Assembly: GCA_031384695.1 (NCBI GenBank)
Contig: JANNAV010000102.1
Coordinates: 1-13,206, forward strand
From: JANNAV01 sp031384695
Lineage (GTDB): Bacteria; Pseudomonadota; Alphaproteobacteria; Rhodobacterales; Rhodobacteraceae
DNA: 13,206 bases
Direction: 5' to 3'
This document shows positions 7,801-13,206 of the stretch, in pieces (within the stretch, counting starts at the first letter, position 1; the number at the start of each line of letters is the position of its first letter). The notes beneath the pieces were generated by a model. The model did not search any database. It saw only the letters and a program-made list of their open reading frames with translations, and had not been told where the DNA came from. A program made the position numbers and the translations under genes.

Positions 7801-8104
7801 CCGCACCGACCTCTGTCGTAAGTTTCGTGAAGCCAGCGATGTCGGCAAACAGAACCGTGACCTGTCGGTGCTCGCCTGCCGGGGTTACCGGCCTGGACGG
7901 TCCCACGGGCTGACCCGCGCTGTCGGATGCAAGATCGGCAATTGCACACAGCAACCGCTTGCGATCAGCCAGCTTCGCAACCCCGAGATCCTTCAGGTCT
8001 TCATTGGTCAGATCGTCGAGAAGTCCCGCGTCGATGCCGTTTTCGGCAAAGGTCGCTGCATGAACTTCAAGTCCAAGACTGCGCAGCCAAGCTTCGATAT
8101 CCAT
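4811..8104 (-). CDS. SAM domain / class III adenylate cyclase / ATPase / TPR protein
   Basis: A 1097-residue cytoplasmic multidomain protein expected to make cAMP. Residues 1-62 (MDIEAWLRSLGLE to LLCAIADL) form a SAM domain, a protein-interaction module. Residues about 80-255 are a class III cyclase. The metal aspartates Asp88 (FADIAGF) and Asp132 (GDNVMAVFG) are 44 apart. Lys128 and Thr198 are in the base-recognition positions, and Asn205 and Arg209 (VNLAAR) in the transition-state positions, so the catalytic set is complete and the Lys/Thr pair favours ATP. Residues about 270-460 are an AAA_16-type ATPase with Walker A GEAGIGKT (300-307) and Walker B VVIIED (427-432). From about 700 to the end come TPR-like helical repeats. 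The ATG at 8104 has GGGAG about 7 bases upstream; the frame is open to 8458, but the upstream part is not protein-like. The ATPase-TPR half resembles STAND-type signal switches. The gene appears intact although both flanks are scarred. Confidence 0.9.
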   Translation of the reverse strand: MDIEAWLRSLGLEVHAATFAENGIDAGLLDDLTNEDLKDLGVAKLADRKRLLCAIADLASDSAGQPVGPSRPVTPAGEHRQVTVLFADIAGFTKLTTEVGAEDVHAMLNRFFGTVDAVVTGHGGTVDKHIGDNVMAVFGAPIAHDDDPVRAVRAACEIHRQVGELQDSMGRSLKVHIGIASGLVVASGTGSDQYREYTVTGASVNLAARLQAMAGAGETWISDVLHRAVGHAIECENLVDREVKGVDRPVVVWKVIRARATGTKAQRGVLVGREAELAQLSGILDRCKAGGRGCAVVLRGEAGIGKTRLLEELARIATGQGFRAHRGLVLDFGGGEGRDAIRAVLQSLLGIPVGSDRSTRLAVVNAIIAEGNLAPERRVFLNDLLDLPQSPEERSVYDAMTNATRNEGKRAVVALLLQWFAAQQPLVVIIEDIHWADPLILAHLGTMAAAFADCRGVLVTTSRVDGYPLGQAWRSSTGGCPVVTLDLAPLRKDDSVRLAAAFIDTMNQKAVDCIDRAGGNPLFLEQLLRNVEERGDGDVPASIQSLVLARLDRLPVVDKQALQAASVLGQRFALDALRHLMASPGYDCQTLIQRSFIRPEGDNFLFDHALVQEGVFGSLLRQQREHLHRKAADYFASSDMVLHAQHLDRANAPGAAVAYLHAAGFQANALHFHNAMTLSGRGLEIATDPETRCSLACLRGEALRNTGAVEESIAAFELGISTAVGARQRCLALIGLAEGLRIADRHKQTLAVLEAAEAAAREADLLQELARIHCLRGNVYFPQGRLNECRDENEKALVLSRQAGSVEGEATALSGLGDAYYLAGRMRTASEQFRACVALCQQHGLRRVEVANRHMIGWTRLHLLEFAEAETDALAAIKLATDVGHPRAQLLGLLLAGYVCSELGELEKSDRLLQQALELARAMQANNFEAQVLRWLARNALGEGNRNTAETYAAEAVQVVRKVGMTFIGPAVLALEAALTDDAARSKSLWIEAEAILDSGCVAHNHFWFAQIAIGHALQEGAWNRADHYASRLESYTRNEPLPWANFLIAKGRTLAAWGRGERGAAIVAELRRLRTIAAERRLQLDLVELNRALAAA

Positions 8105-8284
8105 GCCAGGCTCCCACCTTCCGAGGTAAACCGGCCAACCCCTTGTGCCGGTTGGGGGTGCTGGGAAATGGTGCCAAAAATCGATGGCTTTGTCATCCAG
8201 AGTTCTCGAATGACCATGGAAATACTGCGCCGCGTTCGCATGGCCTGTGCTGGGCAACCGAAGGGATGCAAACCCGGAGGTCGA
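8105..8284. other. Upstream region of the cyclase gene with a 7-bp dyad
   Basis: These 180 bases hold the presumed promoter and leader of the cyclase gene (transcribed leftwards). An inverted repeat AACCGGC (8129-8135) / GCCGGTT (8147-8153) with an 11-base loop lies 25 bases before the start codon and could fold in the leader RNA. I cannot point to convincing -35/-10 hexamers. No gene is supported here. Confidence 0.35.
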
Positions 8285-8455
8285 ATGAGCGGTTGGGATG
8301 AAATAACCCAGATCCGCGAAGCGGTCAGTTTCACCAAGGTTCGGATCATTGTTCGGGGCAAATTGGTGAGCCGGGGCAAGGGCAAGTGCGTTGATTATAT
8401 ACTGTCTGTCAAGCCGAACATCCCGATCGCGCTGATCGAGGCGAAAGAGAATACG
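8285..8455 (+). pseudogene. hsdR: Fragment of type I restriction endonuclease subunit (N-terminal nuclease region)
   Basis: About 57 codons read GWDEITQIREAVSFTK, RIIVRGKLVSRGKGK, VDYILSVKPNIPIALIEAKE. This is the N-terminal PD-(D/E)xK nuclease region of EcoEI-like HsdR proteins, which cut DNA as part of type I restriction complexes. The catalytic Asp37 (VDYIL) and Glu52-x-Lys54 (IEAKEN) are still present. Full-length HsdR is many hundreds of residues; here the homology stops abruptly near 8455, where the sequence becomes an IS3-family fragment in opposite orientation. About 20 residues normally preceding GWDE are also missing, although an ATG at 8285 with GGAGG six bases upstream happens to be available. 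No hsdM or hsdS is in the window, so this is a non-functional remnant. Confidence 0.75.
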
Positions 8456-8538
8456 CAAAGCTCGGCCACCGGCACACCGCCTTCAGCTTGCCGCAGGATC
8501 GCGATGATCTGCGCGTCAGTGTATCTGCTTGTCTTCAT
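8455..8538 (-). pseudogene. IS3-family transposase OrfA, first 28 codons only
   Basis: From an ATG at 8538 the frame reads MKTSRYTDAQIIAIL, then RQAEGGVPVAELC. This is the N-terminus of IS3-family (IS407/IS51-like) OrfA proteins, which carry the helix-turn-helix that binds the IS ends. Resemblance ends at the cysteine codon at 8457-8455, where the expected continuation (RxHG...) is replaced by antisense hsdR sequence. GAGGAG lies about 8 bases before the ATG. It cannot encode an active transposase. Confidence 0.72.
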
Positions 8539-8610
8539 TCAGAAACTCCTCGTTCATCTTGCCGAGAAAATTCTACTTATGCAGCCCGTTACTTTCGGGG
8601 GGGATTACCA
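8455..8610 (-). mobile_element. IS3-family insertion sequence, left-end fragment
   Basis: Reading leftwards from 8610, the sequence begins TGGTAATCCCCCCCGAAAG, which has the TG start and C-rich tract typical of IS3-family ends. Then come a short leader, a GAGGAG ribosome site and the start of a transposase orfA. Only about 156 bases remain; the rest of orfA, all of orfB and the other end are absent. The outer end touches the stop codon of the binding-protein gene to the right (TAA at 8613-8611). The inner end is fused to the hsdR fragment. No target duplication can be judged because the second end is missing. Confidence 0.65.
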
Positions 8611-9612
8611 TTATCCACGCACCAATTTTCGACAGAGCAACACTTCGCGCGGGGCAGGCATCCGCCAGACCGTCTGGAAGCTTTCCACAACGTTGATTGC
8701 TGTCACCGCTAAGCCCGGAAGTGCTATCCAAGCCGGGGGCGAGCGCCCCAGCAATGCCAGAATCGTGGTCTGCGCCACCGCAACACCTTGGCGAAACGGT
8801 TGTTGCGCGCCAATGGCCACAATGGCGCCCGCCCCGGCAAGCGAAATTGCCGCCTCGCGCCCCAGATCCACTGTCACCATGGGCATCGTCCGCCCCGCAG
8901 CTTTCAGAGCAGATTCCGCAGCGATGGCGGGTGTATCCCAGACCACAAAAATGCCGGCAAGTTCTGGGTGCCGCGCGGCGAGGTCGCAGGCAACAGCGCC
9001 TGCCTCGGCAATCCTGGCAAATCGGGTTTGATGCACCGTCACGTCGGGCCGGATCAGTTGCAGGCACTTCCAAAACGCAATCTCACGCTCATTTGTCGCA
9101 AAGAAATCGGCGTCATAGCCAAGCAGGCCGACCTCGGCCCCCTGCGGCAAATGGTCAGCGAGACTTTCGGCGGCAATCTTGCCCAGACCAAAGTTGTCGG
9201 TCGAAACCAGAGCCGCGTAATCCTTGCCCGGCAACAACCCGGTGGGCACATTGTCCAACAGCACCAGCTTGATGCCCGCCGCCGCGACCCTTGCATGCGC
9301 CTGCGCCACCACCGCATTGCCAACCGGCAATGAGATGATCGCATCGGGCGCTTCAAGGATCAGCCGCTCAAGCGCCGCGCCCTGGACCTGCGCGTCAAAT
9401 CCGCAGTCAACGACATCAATCACCGCCATGCCGCAATCCCCGAAGGTGCCGACAATTCCCGAGATATGCTGCCGCGCCCAATCGCTTTCCAGCGTGTGCA
9501 TCACCACGGCCACCCGCAAACCTTTGACCAAAGCAATGTCTTCCGGCAGCAAAGCAACCCGCTCCGGCGGTGACCCACGCTCACCATGTGGGCCCAATCC
9601 TGAAATCGACAT
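8611..9612 (-). CDS. Sugar-binding-protein homologue without signal peptide
   Basis: A 333-residue member of the ribose-type periplasmic binding protein family (Peripla_BP_4), clearly paralogous to the exported protein at 12073-13191. Shared segments, in order, are VVMH....DW.R..I.G (37-52), P-DAIISLPV (89-97), LLDNVPTGLLPGKDY (118-132), STDNFG (137-142), YDADFFATN (166-174), FVVWDTPA (222-229), TVDLGR (247-252) and GAQQPF (268-273). The start is fixed by AAGGAGAG a few bases before ATG 9612. From this start the N-terminus (MSISGLGPHGERGS) has no hydrophobic stretch, so no Sec or Tat signal is present and the protein should stay in the cytoplasm. Its N-terminus aligns with the mature part of the paralogue. 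It follows the ROK repressor gene by 10 bases, in the same direction, so the two are an operon. A role as intracellular ligand sensor is my inference; it could also be a relic. Its stop touches the IS fragment. Confidence 0.88.
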   Translation of the reverse strand: MSISGLGPHGERGSPPERVALLPEDIALVKGLRVAVVMHTLESDWARQHISGIVGTFGDCGMAVIDVVDCGFDAQVQGAALERLILEAPDAIISLPVGNAVVAQAHARVAAAGIKLVLLDNVPTGLLPGKDYAALVSTDNFGLGKIAAESLADHLPQGAEVGLLGYDADFFATNEREIAFWKCLQLIRPDVTVHQTRFARIAEAGAVACDLAARHPELAGIFVVWDTPAIAAESALKAAGRTMPMVTVDLGREAAISLAGAGAIVAIGAQQPFRQGVAVAQTTILALLGRSPPAWIALPGLAVTAINVVESFQTVWRMPAPREVLLCRKLVRG

Positions 9613-9622
9613 CTTTCTCTCC

Positions 9623-10981
9623 TTACATGGCCGGAGGCTGGAACTGCGGCGGCGTCGGACCACGCGTCGTGTTGATCCTTGCTATCAGTTGCACGAAAGC
9701 CGGATGTGCCACAGGCGTGCCCTGCATCACCCAGTCCCGCATGAACGCTTGCGCAAAAATCGCTTCGGTTGCCACCATCGCGGCCCCGGCCAGCCCTGCA
9801 GACGCGCCAAGCTGCGAGCGCAAGATCTGCAAATCCCGCGTTACCGATGGATGGCTTGCCCGATAGACTGCTTCACGCACCGCCGCCAAAAGAATGTCGT
9901 TGGTCTGCGCAATCGAGCCGGACAATACGATGATCTGTGGGTTCAACGTGTTGGCAAGTGTGGCCACAACCTGCCCGATCAATCGCCCGCTTTGTGAAAG
10001 GATCTCGATTGCGGCCGCGTCACCCATCTGTGCGGCATGTGCCACCTCAATGGCGTTGACCTCACCCCCACGACGCTGAATGTCGGCCAGGATCGGACTG
10101 CCGCCACGTTCGGCGGCGGCACGCCCTTCCTGGGCGATCATCTCGGATCCGGCCATCGCATCCAGCGTGCCGATCCGATCAGCGCCTTGCACCGGCAACG
10201 AGCCAATTAGTCCCGTGGCCCCCTGAGCCCCGCGATACAGCCGCCCGTCGATCACCAGGCCTGCGCCAATCCTCTTGCCAACCTTGACAAAAAGCATGGT
10301 CTGCAGGCCAGCCCCGGCACCGGCAATCAACTCTCCCATCGTCATGGTTTCTACCGACGACCGCATCCAGACCGGCACGTTGAACCGCTGCATCAGCGTT
10401 TCGGCAAAGGCAAAGCCCTCCCATGACGGCTGGATCGGCGGTGTGTGGTCAAGGAAATGCGTGTCATTGATCCCCGGCACCACCCCCGGCACCGAAAGTG
10501 AGATGCCCCACAGTTGCACCCCCGCAGCCTGTCGGTCCAAAATCCAGCGGAACATCGTCACCAACCGTTCACAAACCGTGGCTGCCGGAGCGCTCAGGTC
10601 TGCAGCTTCATGATGCTCCAGCAACAAGCGGCCTGAAAGGTCAGCGATGCCGACGCCAAGCGCCGTCTGATCCAGTGTCGCCACCAGAATGCGGCCCCGT
10701 TCGGCTGCGAATCGGACCAGACGCGGTGCGCGTCCTCCGGTGGCGACGCCCGTTTCGCTTTCATCAATCAAACCCAGTTCCGTCAGGGTGCCGAGCCGGT
10801 CCGCCACCACAGCGCGGCTGAATTCGCTAATGCGCTCAATCTCTTGCCGGGTCGTCGCGCGCTCGATCCGCACCAGATTCAGGATATCGGCAAGGCTGGG
10901 CCCCGCTGTTTCCACACTGCGCGGCCGACCTTTGCCACGCGGCGTGTTGGCTTGGATTGGGCGTGGGTCAGACGGAAGCAT
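9623..10981 (-). CDS. ROK-family transcriptional regulator lacking kinase and zinc residues
   Basis: A 452-residue DNA-binding regulator of the ROK (NagC/Mlc/XylR) family, presumably controlling the sugar genes on either side. Residues about 29-78 form a winged helix-turn-helix (ADILNLVRIERATTRQEIER, then SRAVVADRLGTLTELGLI). Residues about 98-400 are the ROK sugar-kinase-like fold, including ATLDQTALGVGIADL (101-115) and LNPQIIVLSGSI (346-357). Two expected sites are missing. The usual ...NDANAAALGE is RSSVETMTMGE (207-217), so the catalytic Asp is gone. The zinc motif (G-H...CxCGxxGC) is replaced by IGSLPVQGADRIGTLDAMAG (259-278), with no Cys or His. I chose ATG 10981, preceded by TAGGA about 10 bases away; ATG 11050 is possible but has no ribosome site. 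The gene is divergent from the epimerase gene and likely autoregulated from the shared promoter. Confidence 0.9.
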   Translation of the reverse strand: MLPSDPRPIQANTPRGKGRPRSVETAGPSLADILNLVRIERATTRQEIERISEFSRAVVADRLGTLTELGLIDESETGVATGGRAPRLVRFAAERGRILVATLDQTALGVGIADLSGRLLLEHHEAADLSAPAATVCERLVTMFRWILDRQAAGVQLWGISLSVPGVVPGINDTHFLDHTPPIQPSWEGFAFAETLMQRFNVPVWMRSSVETMTMGELIAGAGAGLQTMLFVKVGKRIGAGLVIDGRLYRGAQGATGLIGSLPVQGADRIGTLDAMAGSEMIAQEGRAAAERGGSPILADIQRRGGEVNAIEVAHAAQMGDAAAIEILSQSGRLIGQVVATLANTLNPQIIVLSGSIAQTNDILLAAVREAVYRASHPSVTRDLQILRSQLGASAGLAGAAMVATEAIFAQAFMRDWVMQGTPVAHPAFVQLIARINTTRGPTPPQFQPPAM

Positions 10982-11211
10982 CAGCCGGATTCCTAAGCCT
11001 CGGAGTGTGTGAAACGCATGTTTTCGGTAGTAAATCGCTACCTTACGCATGGCAACAACAAACTTTTGCGTATAAAATGCAAAAGTATTGATACTTCGGA
11101 CTATTTAATATTGACAGATGATAATTATCGCCTTAAGCCAACGGTAACGCGGCCAAATCAGGCCGCAATCACACCCGGGGATACTGCGCGCCCCAGCCAA
11201 GGGAGGAACCG
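10982..11211. promoter_or_regulatory. Divergent promoter region with nested palindromes
   Basis: This 230-base region separates the ROK regulator and the epimerase gene and contains an AT-rich island (about 11061-11130) in otherwise GC-rich DNA. It holds three dyads: ACTTTTGC (11062-11069) / GCAAAAGT (11079-11086) with a 9-base spacer; AAGTAT-TG-ATACTT (11083-11096), which overlaps the first; and the perfect palindrome GATAATTATC (11120-11129). A TTGACA at 11111-11116 could be a -35 element for the rightward genes, although no clean -10 follows at 17 bases. The dyads are the natural candidates for ROK operators. The right end carries a strong ribosome site, AGGGAGG, before the ATG at 11212. 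Confidence 0.65.
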
Positions 11212-12024
11212 ATGGCAAAGTGGAAACTGGCCTATCACGCCAATTGCTGGGGCAGCCTTGGTGGCAATGCCGTGGGCGTGACCTCGATCGCCCAACTGAG
11301 CTACCGCACCTTTGGTGACATGGATCGCGCCTTGGCTGAGATTGCTGCGGCCGGCTATCAGGGGGTCGAGCTGTTCGACGGTAATCTGCTGGACTATTCC
11401 GCCGCCGACATGCGCAGCCTGCTGGCCGCAACCGGCCTGCAACTGGTCGCAGCATATGCAGGCGGCAATTTCATCTTCGACGATATCTTGCCCGAAGAAC
11501 TGGCCCGGGTGGCCCGCGCCGCCGACCGTGCGGCAGTACTGGGCGCACCGCATCTGGTAGTGGGCGGCGGTGCCAAACGCTTTGACGGCACCCGTGATAC
11601 AGATTTCGACAAGCTTGGCGCAGCGCTGGACCGGATCAAGGATCTTGCCCAATCGCGCGGTCTGACCGCCCATTACCACCCGCACCTGTCAACCATCGTC
11701 GAAGGGCCAGCCGAAGTGCGCCGGATCTTTGGCCTGACCGCCATCGATTTCTGCCCCGATACCGCGCATCTGGCCGCAGCCGGTGGCAATCCGGCAGAGA
11801 TGATCCGCGAACATGCCGCGCGGATTTCCTATGTTCACCTTAAGGGTTTCCAAGCCAATCCCTTTGCCTTCACCCCGCTGGACCGCGGCGATGTGCCAAC
11901 CGGCCCGATCCTGCAAGCCCTGCGCGATATCGAATTCGACGGCTGGATCTGCACCGAACTTGATGCCTGGGACGACCCCGCCGCAGGCGCGCGTCTGAGC
12001 ATGGACTATCTGAAAACTGCCTAA
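11212..12024 (+). CDS. Sugar phosphate isomerase/epimerase-family TIM barrel
   Basis: A 270-residue protein of the AP_endonuc_2 / xylose-isomerase-like TIM barrel family, which includes sugar isomerases, epimerases and IolE-type dehydratases. The metal-binding set is visible: Glu53 (GVELF), His156/His158 (HYHPH), Asp183 and His186 (CPDTAH), His209 (YVHLKG) and Glu249 (CTELDAW). Other family features are the N-terminal LAYHANCWG strand and the final MDYLKTA helix. The start is set by AGGGAGG about 7 bases before the ATG. It is the first gene of the rightward operon and is followed 48 bases later by an exported sugar-binding protein, so it probably isomerises or epimerises the imported sugar or polyol in the cytoplasm. 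The exact substrate cannot be read from the sequence. Confidence 0.9.
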   Translation: MAKWKLAYHANCWGSLGGNAVGVTSIAQLSYRTFGDMDRALAEIAAAGYQGVELFDGNLLDYSAADMRSLLAATGLQLVAAYAGGNFIFDDILPEELARVARAADRAAVLGAPHLVVGGGAKRFDGTRDTDFDKLGAALDRIKDLAQSRGLTAHYHPHLSTIVEGPAEVRRIFGLTAIDFCPDTAHLAAAGGNPAEMIREHAARISYVHLKGFQANPFAFTPLDRGDVPTGPILQALRDIEFDGWICTELDAWDDPAAGARLSMDYLKTA

Positions 12025-12036
12025 ACCATTACCCCC

Positions 12037-12049
12037 GGGGCACAGCCCC
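12037..12049 (+). other. Small GC hairpin between epimerase and binding-protein genes
   Basis: GGGGC (12037-12041) and GCCCC (12045-12049) pair around an ACA loop in the 48-base gap. No T-run follows, so it is not a standard terminator. It may stabilise the mRNA or set unequal expression of the two genes, as is known for binding proteins in ABC operons, but such a short stem can also arise by chance. Confidence 0.3.
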
Positions 12050-12072
12050 CGCTCTTCTGGGAGGAAGAAACC

Positions 12073-13191
12073 ATGATTACCCGCCGCGCCCTGCTGGGCA
12101 CAGTTGCTATATTACCGCTCGCGTTTCTGGCGCTGCCAGCCTTCGCTGACCCGGACGCCGCACTGGCCGCCTTGCAAGAGACCGTTTTGTCCAAAGGTCC
12201 CTCGGGCGAAGATCCGTCGCCTGCCTCAAGTGTCGAACTGACCGAGGCTGAGCTGGCCCAGATCAAGGCGATGGGTGCCACTGCCGCCATTGTCATGCAT
12301 TACGGCGGCAATGATTGGAGCCGGGCGCAGATCAACGGTCTACAGACCCAATTCGCCGCCATGGGTATCGAAGTGATCGCTGTCACCGATGCCGGGTTCA
12401 AACCGGAAAAGCAGGTCGCTGATCTGGAAACGATCATGGCGCAGGCACCCGATATCATCATTTCGATCCCGACCGACCCGACCGCGACTGCAGCAGCCTA
12501 CCGGGCCGTCGCTGAAGCGGGTGTAAAGCTGGTGTTCATGGATAACATCCCGGCGGGCTTTGTGGCGGGCACGGATTATGTGTCGGTCGTCTCGGCCGAT
12601 AACTATGGCAACGGCGTTGCGGCGGCCCATCTGATGGCCAAGGCGCTGAACGGGGCGGGCAATATCGGTCTGGTGTTCCACGCCGCCGATTTCTTTGTGA
12701 CCAAGCAGCGCTATGATGCGTTCAAAGCGACCATTGCCAGCGATTATCCCGATATTCTGATCGTTGACGAACAGGGGATCGGCGGCCCAGACTTTTCCGG
12801 CGATGCCGAAAAAGCGGCGGGCGCGATGCTGACCTCTCACCCCGAGATTAACGGCATCTGGGCGGTCTGGGATGTGCCTGCCGAAGGTGTGATTTCTGCC
12901 GCCCGCAATGCTGGCCGCGATGATCTGGTCATCACCACGGTTGACCTTGGCGAAAACGTTGCGATTTCAATGGCGCAGGGCAGTTTCGTCAAAGGCCTTG
13001 GGGCGCAGCGCCCCTATGACGCCGGTGTGGTCGAGGCCAAACTGGCGGGCTACGGCCTGTTGGGCAAAGCGGCCCCGGCCTTTGTGGCATTGCCCGCCCT
13101 GCCCGTGTCGCGTGACAACCTGATCGAGGCCTGGACGCAGGTTTATTCGACCGAAGCGACTGACAATATCAAAAGCGCGATGGGGATGTAA
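12073..13191 (+). CDS. Exported sugar ABC transporter substrate-binding protein
   Basis: A 372-residue ribose-type periplasmic binding protein (Peripla_BP_4) that should deliver a sugar or polyol to an ABC permease encoded just beyond the window. The signal peptide is residues 1-26: TRRALLG, a hydrophobic core VAILPLAFLALP, and a likely cut after AFA (Ala26 just before DPD). The twin arginine allows Tat export, but Sec is also possible. The mature part has two Rossmann-like lobes. Recognisable binding-family segments are VMHYGGNDW.R..ING (74-89), DIIISIPTDP, FMDNIPAGF, VSADNYG, FHAADFFVT, GIWAVWDVPAEG and TTVDLGEN. GGGAGG precedes the ATG by about 9 bases. It follows the epimerase gene in the same operon, and its close paralogue without a signal peptide lies in the leftward operon. 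The ligand is unknown. Confidence 0.93.
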   Translation: MITRRALLGTVAILPLAFLALPAFADPDAALAALQETVLSKGPSGEDPSPASSVELTEAELAQIKAMGATAAIVMHYGGNDWSRAQINGLQTQFAAMGIEVIAVTDAGFKPEKQVADLETIMAQAPDIIISIPTDPTATAAAYRAVAEAGVKLVFMDNIPAGFVAGTDYVSVVSADNYGNGVAAAHLMAKALNGAGNIGLVFHAADFFVTKQRYDAFKATIASDYPDILIVDEQGIGGPDFSGDAEKAAGAMLTSHPEINGIWAVWDVPAEGVISAARNAGRDDLVITTVDLGENVAISMAQGSFVKGLGAQRPYDAGVVEAKLAGYGLLGKAAPAFVALPALPVSRDNLIEAWTQVYSTEATDNIKSAMGM

Positions 13192-13206
13192 CCCGCCCGC
13201 GCCGGG

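Noticed and set aside
8105..8458. Upstream extension of the cyclase to an ATG at 8458
   Set aside because: The extra 118 codons are antisense to the hsdR fragment and do not look like protein, whereas the ATG at 8104 has a good ribosome site and starts directly with the SAM domain.
7628..9031. Plus-strand open frame of 467 codons across the cyclase start, the hsdR fragment and the IS fragment
   Set aside because: Only the middle part (8285-8455) resembles a protein. The rest is antisense to the cyclase, the IS and the binding-protein gene, so the frame is a chance fusion.
1..13206. CRISPR arrays, tRNA, rRNA, riboswitches, phage genes
   Set aside because: No regularly spaced repeats, cloverleaf or other recognisable signature was seen on either strand.

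Overview
The window looks like the chromosome of a GC-rich alphaproteobacterium, most likely of the Rhodobacterales. The basis is high GC at third codon positions, a proS followed by a single-permease lolC/E-lolD pair, and the style of the sugar ABC transporter locus. This assignment is inferred from gene content and composition, not from a marker-gene search.

Left part (1-4323), a housekeeping region: the 3' end of proS (prolyl-tRNA synthetase); a small uncharacterised gene on the minus strand that ends close behind it; lolC/E and lolD, overlapping by 8 bases (lipoprotein release from the inner membrane); a decayed stretch with remnants of a membrane-protein gene (about 3350-3620); a short lipoprotein c-type cytochrome; and, convergent with it, a two-helix membrane protein of 76 residues.

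Middle part (4324-8610), a rearranged block: a perfect 11-bp inverted repeat with a 3-base loop; the C-terminal remnant of a TPR protein gene; a large intact minus-strand gene for a SAM / class III adenylate cyclase / ATPase / TPR protein of 1097 residues; then a short piece of type I restriction hsdR joined directly to the end fragment of an IS3-family element. The scars on both sides suggest the cyclase arrived, or was trapped, during several rearrangements.

Right part (8611-13206), a sugar-uptake regulatory locus built around a divergent promoter region (10982-11211). To the left runs a ROK-family repressor whose kinase and zinc residues are missing, followed after 10 bases by a periplasmic-binding-protein homologue with no signal peptide. 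To the right run a sugar phosphate isomerase/epimerase-like TIM barrel and a paralogous binding protein with a normal signal peptide; transporter ATPase and permease genes would be expected just beyond the window. The most interesting idea is that the leaderless binding protein is an intracellular sugar sensor working with the catalytically dead ROK regulator, while its exported paralogue feeds the transporter. Palindromes in the divergent promoter are candidate operators.
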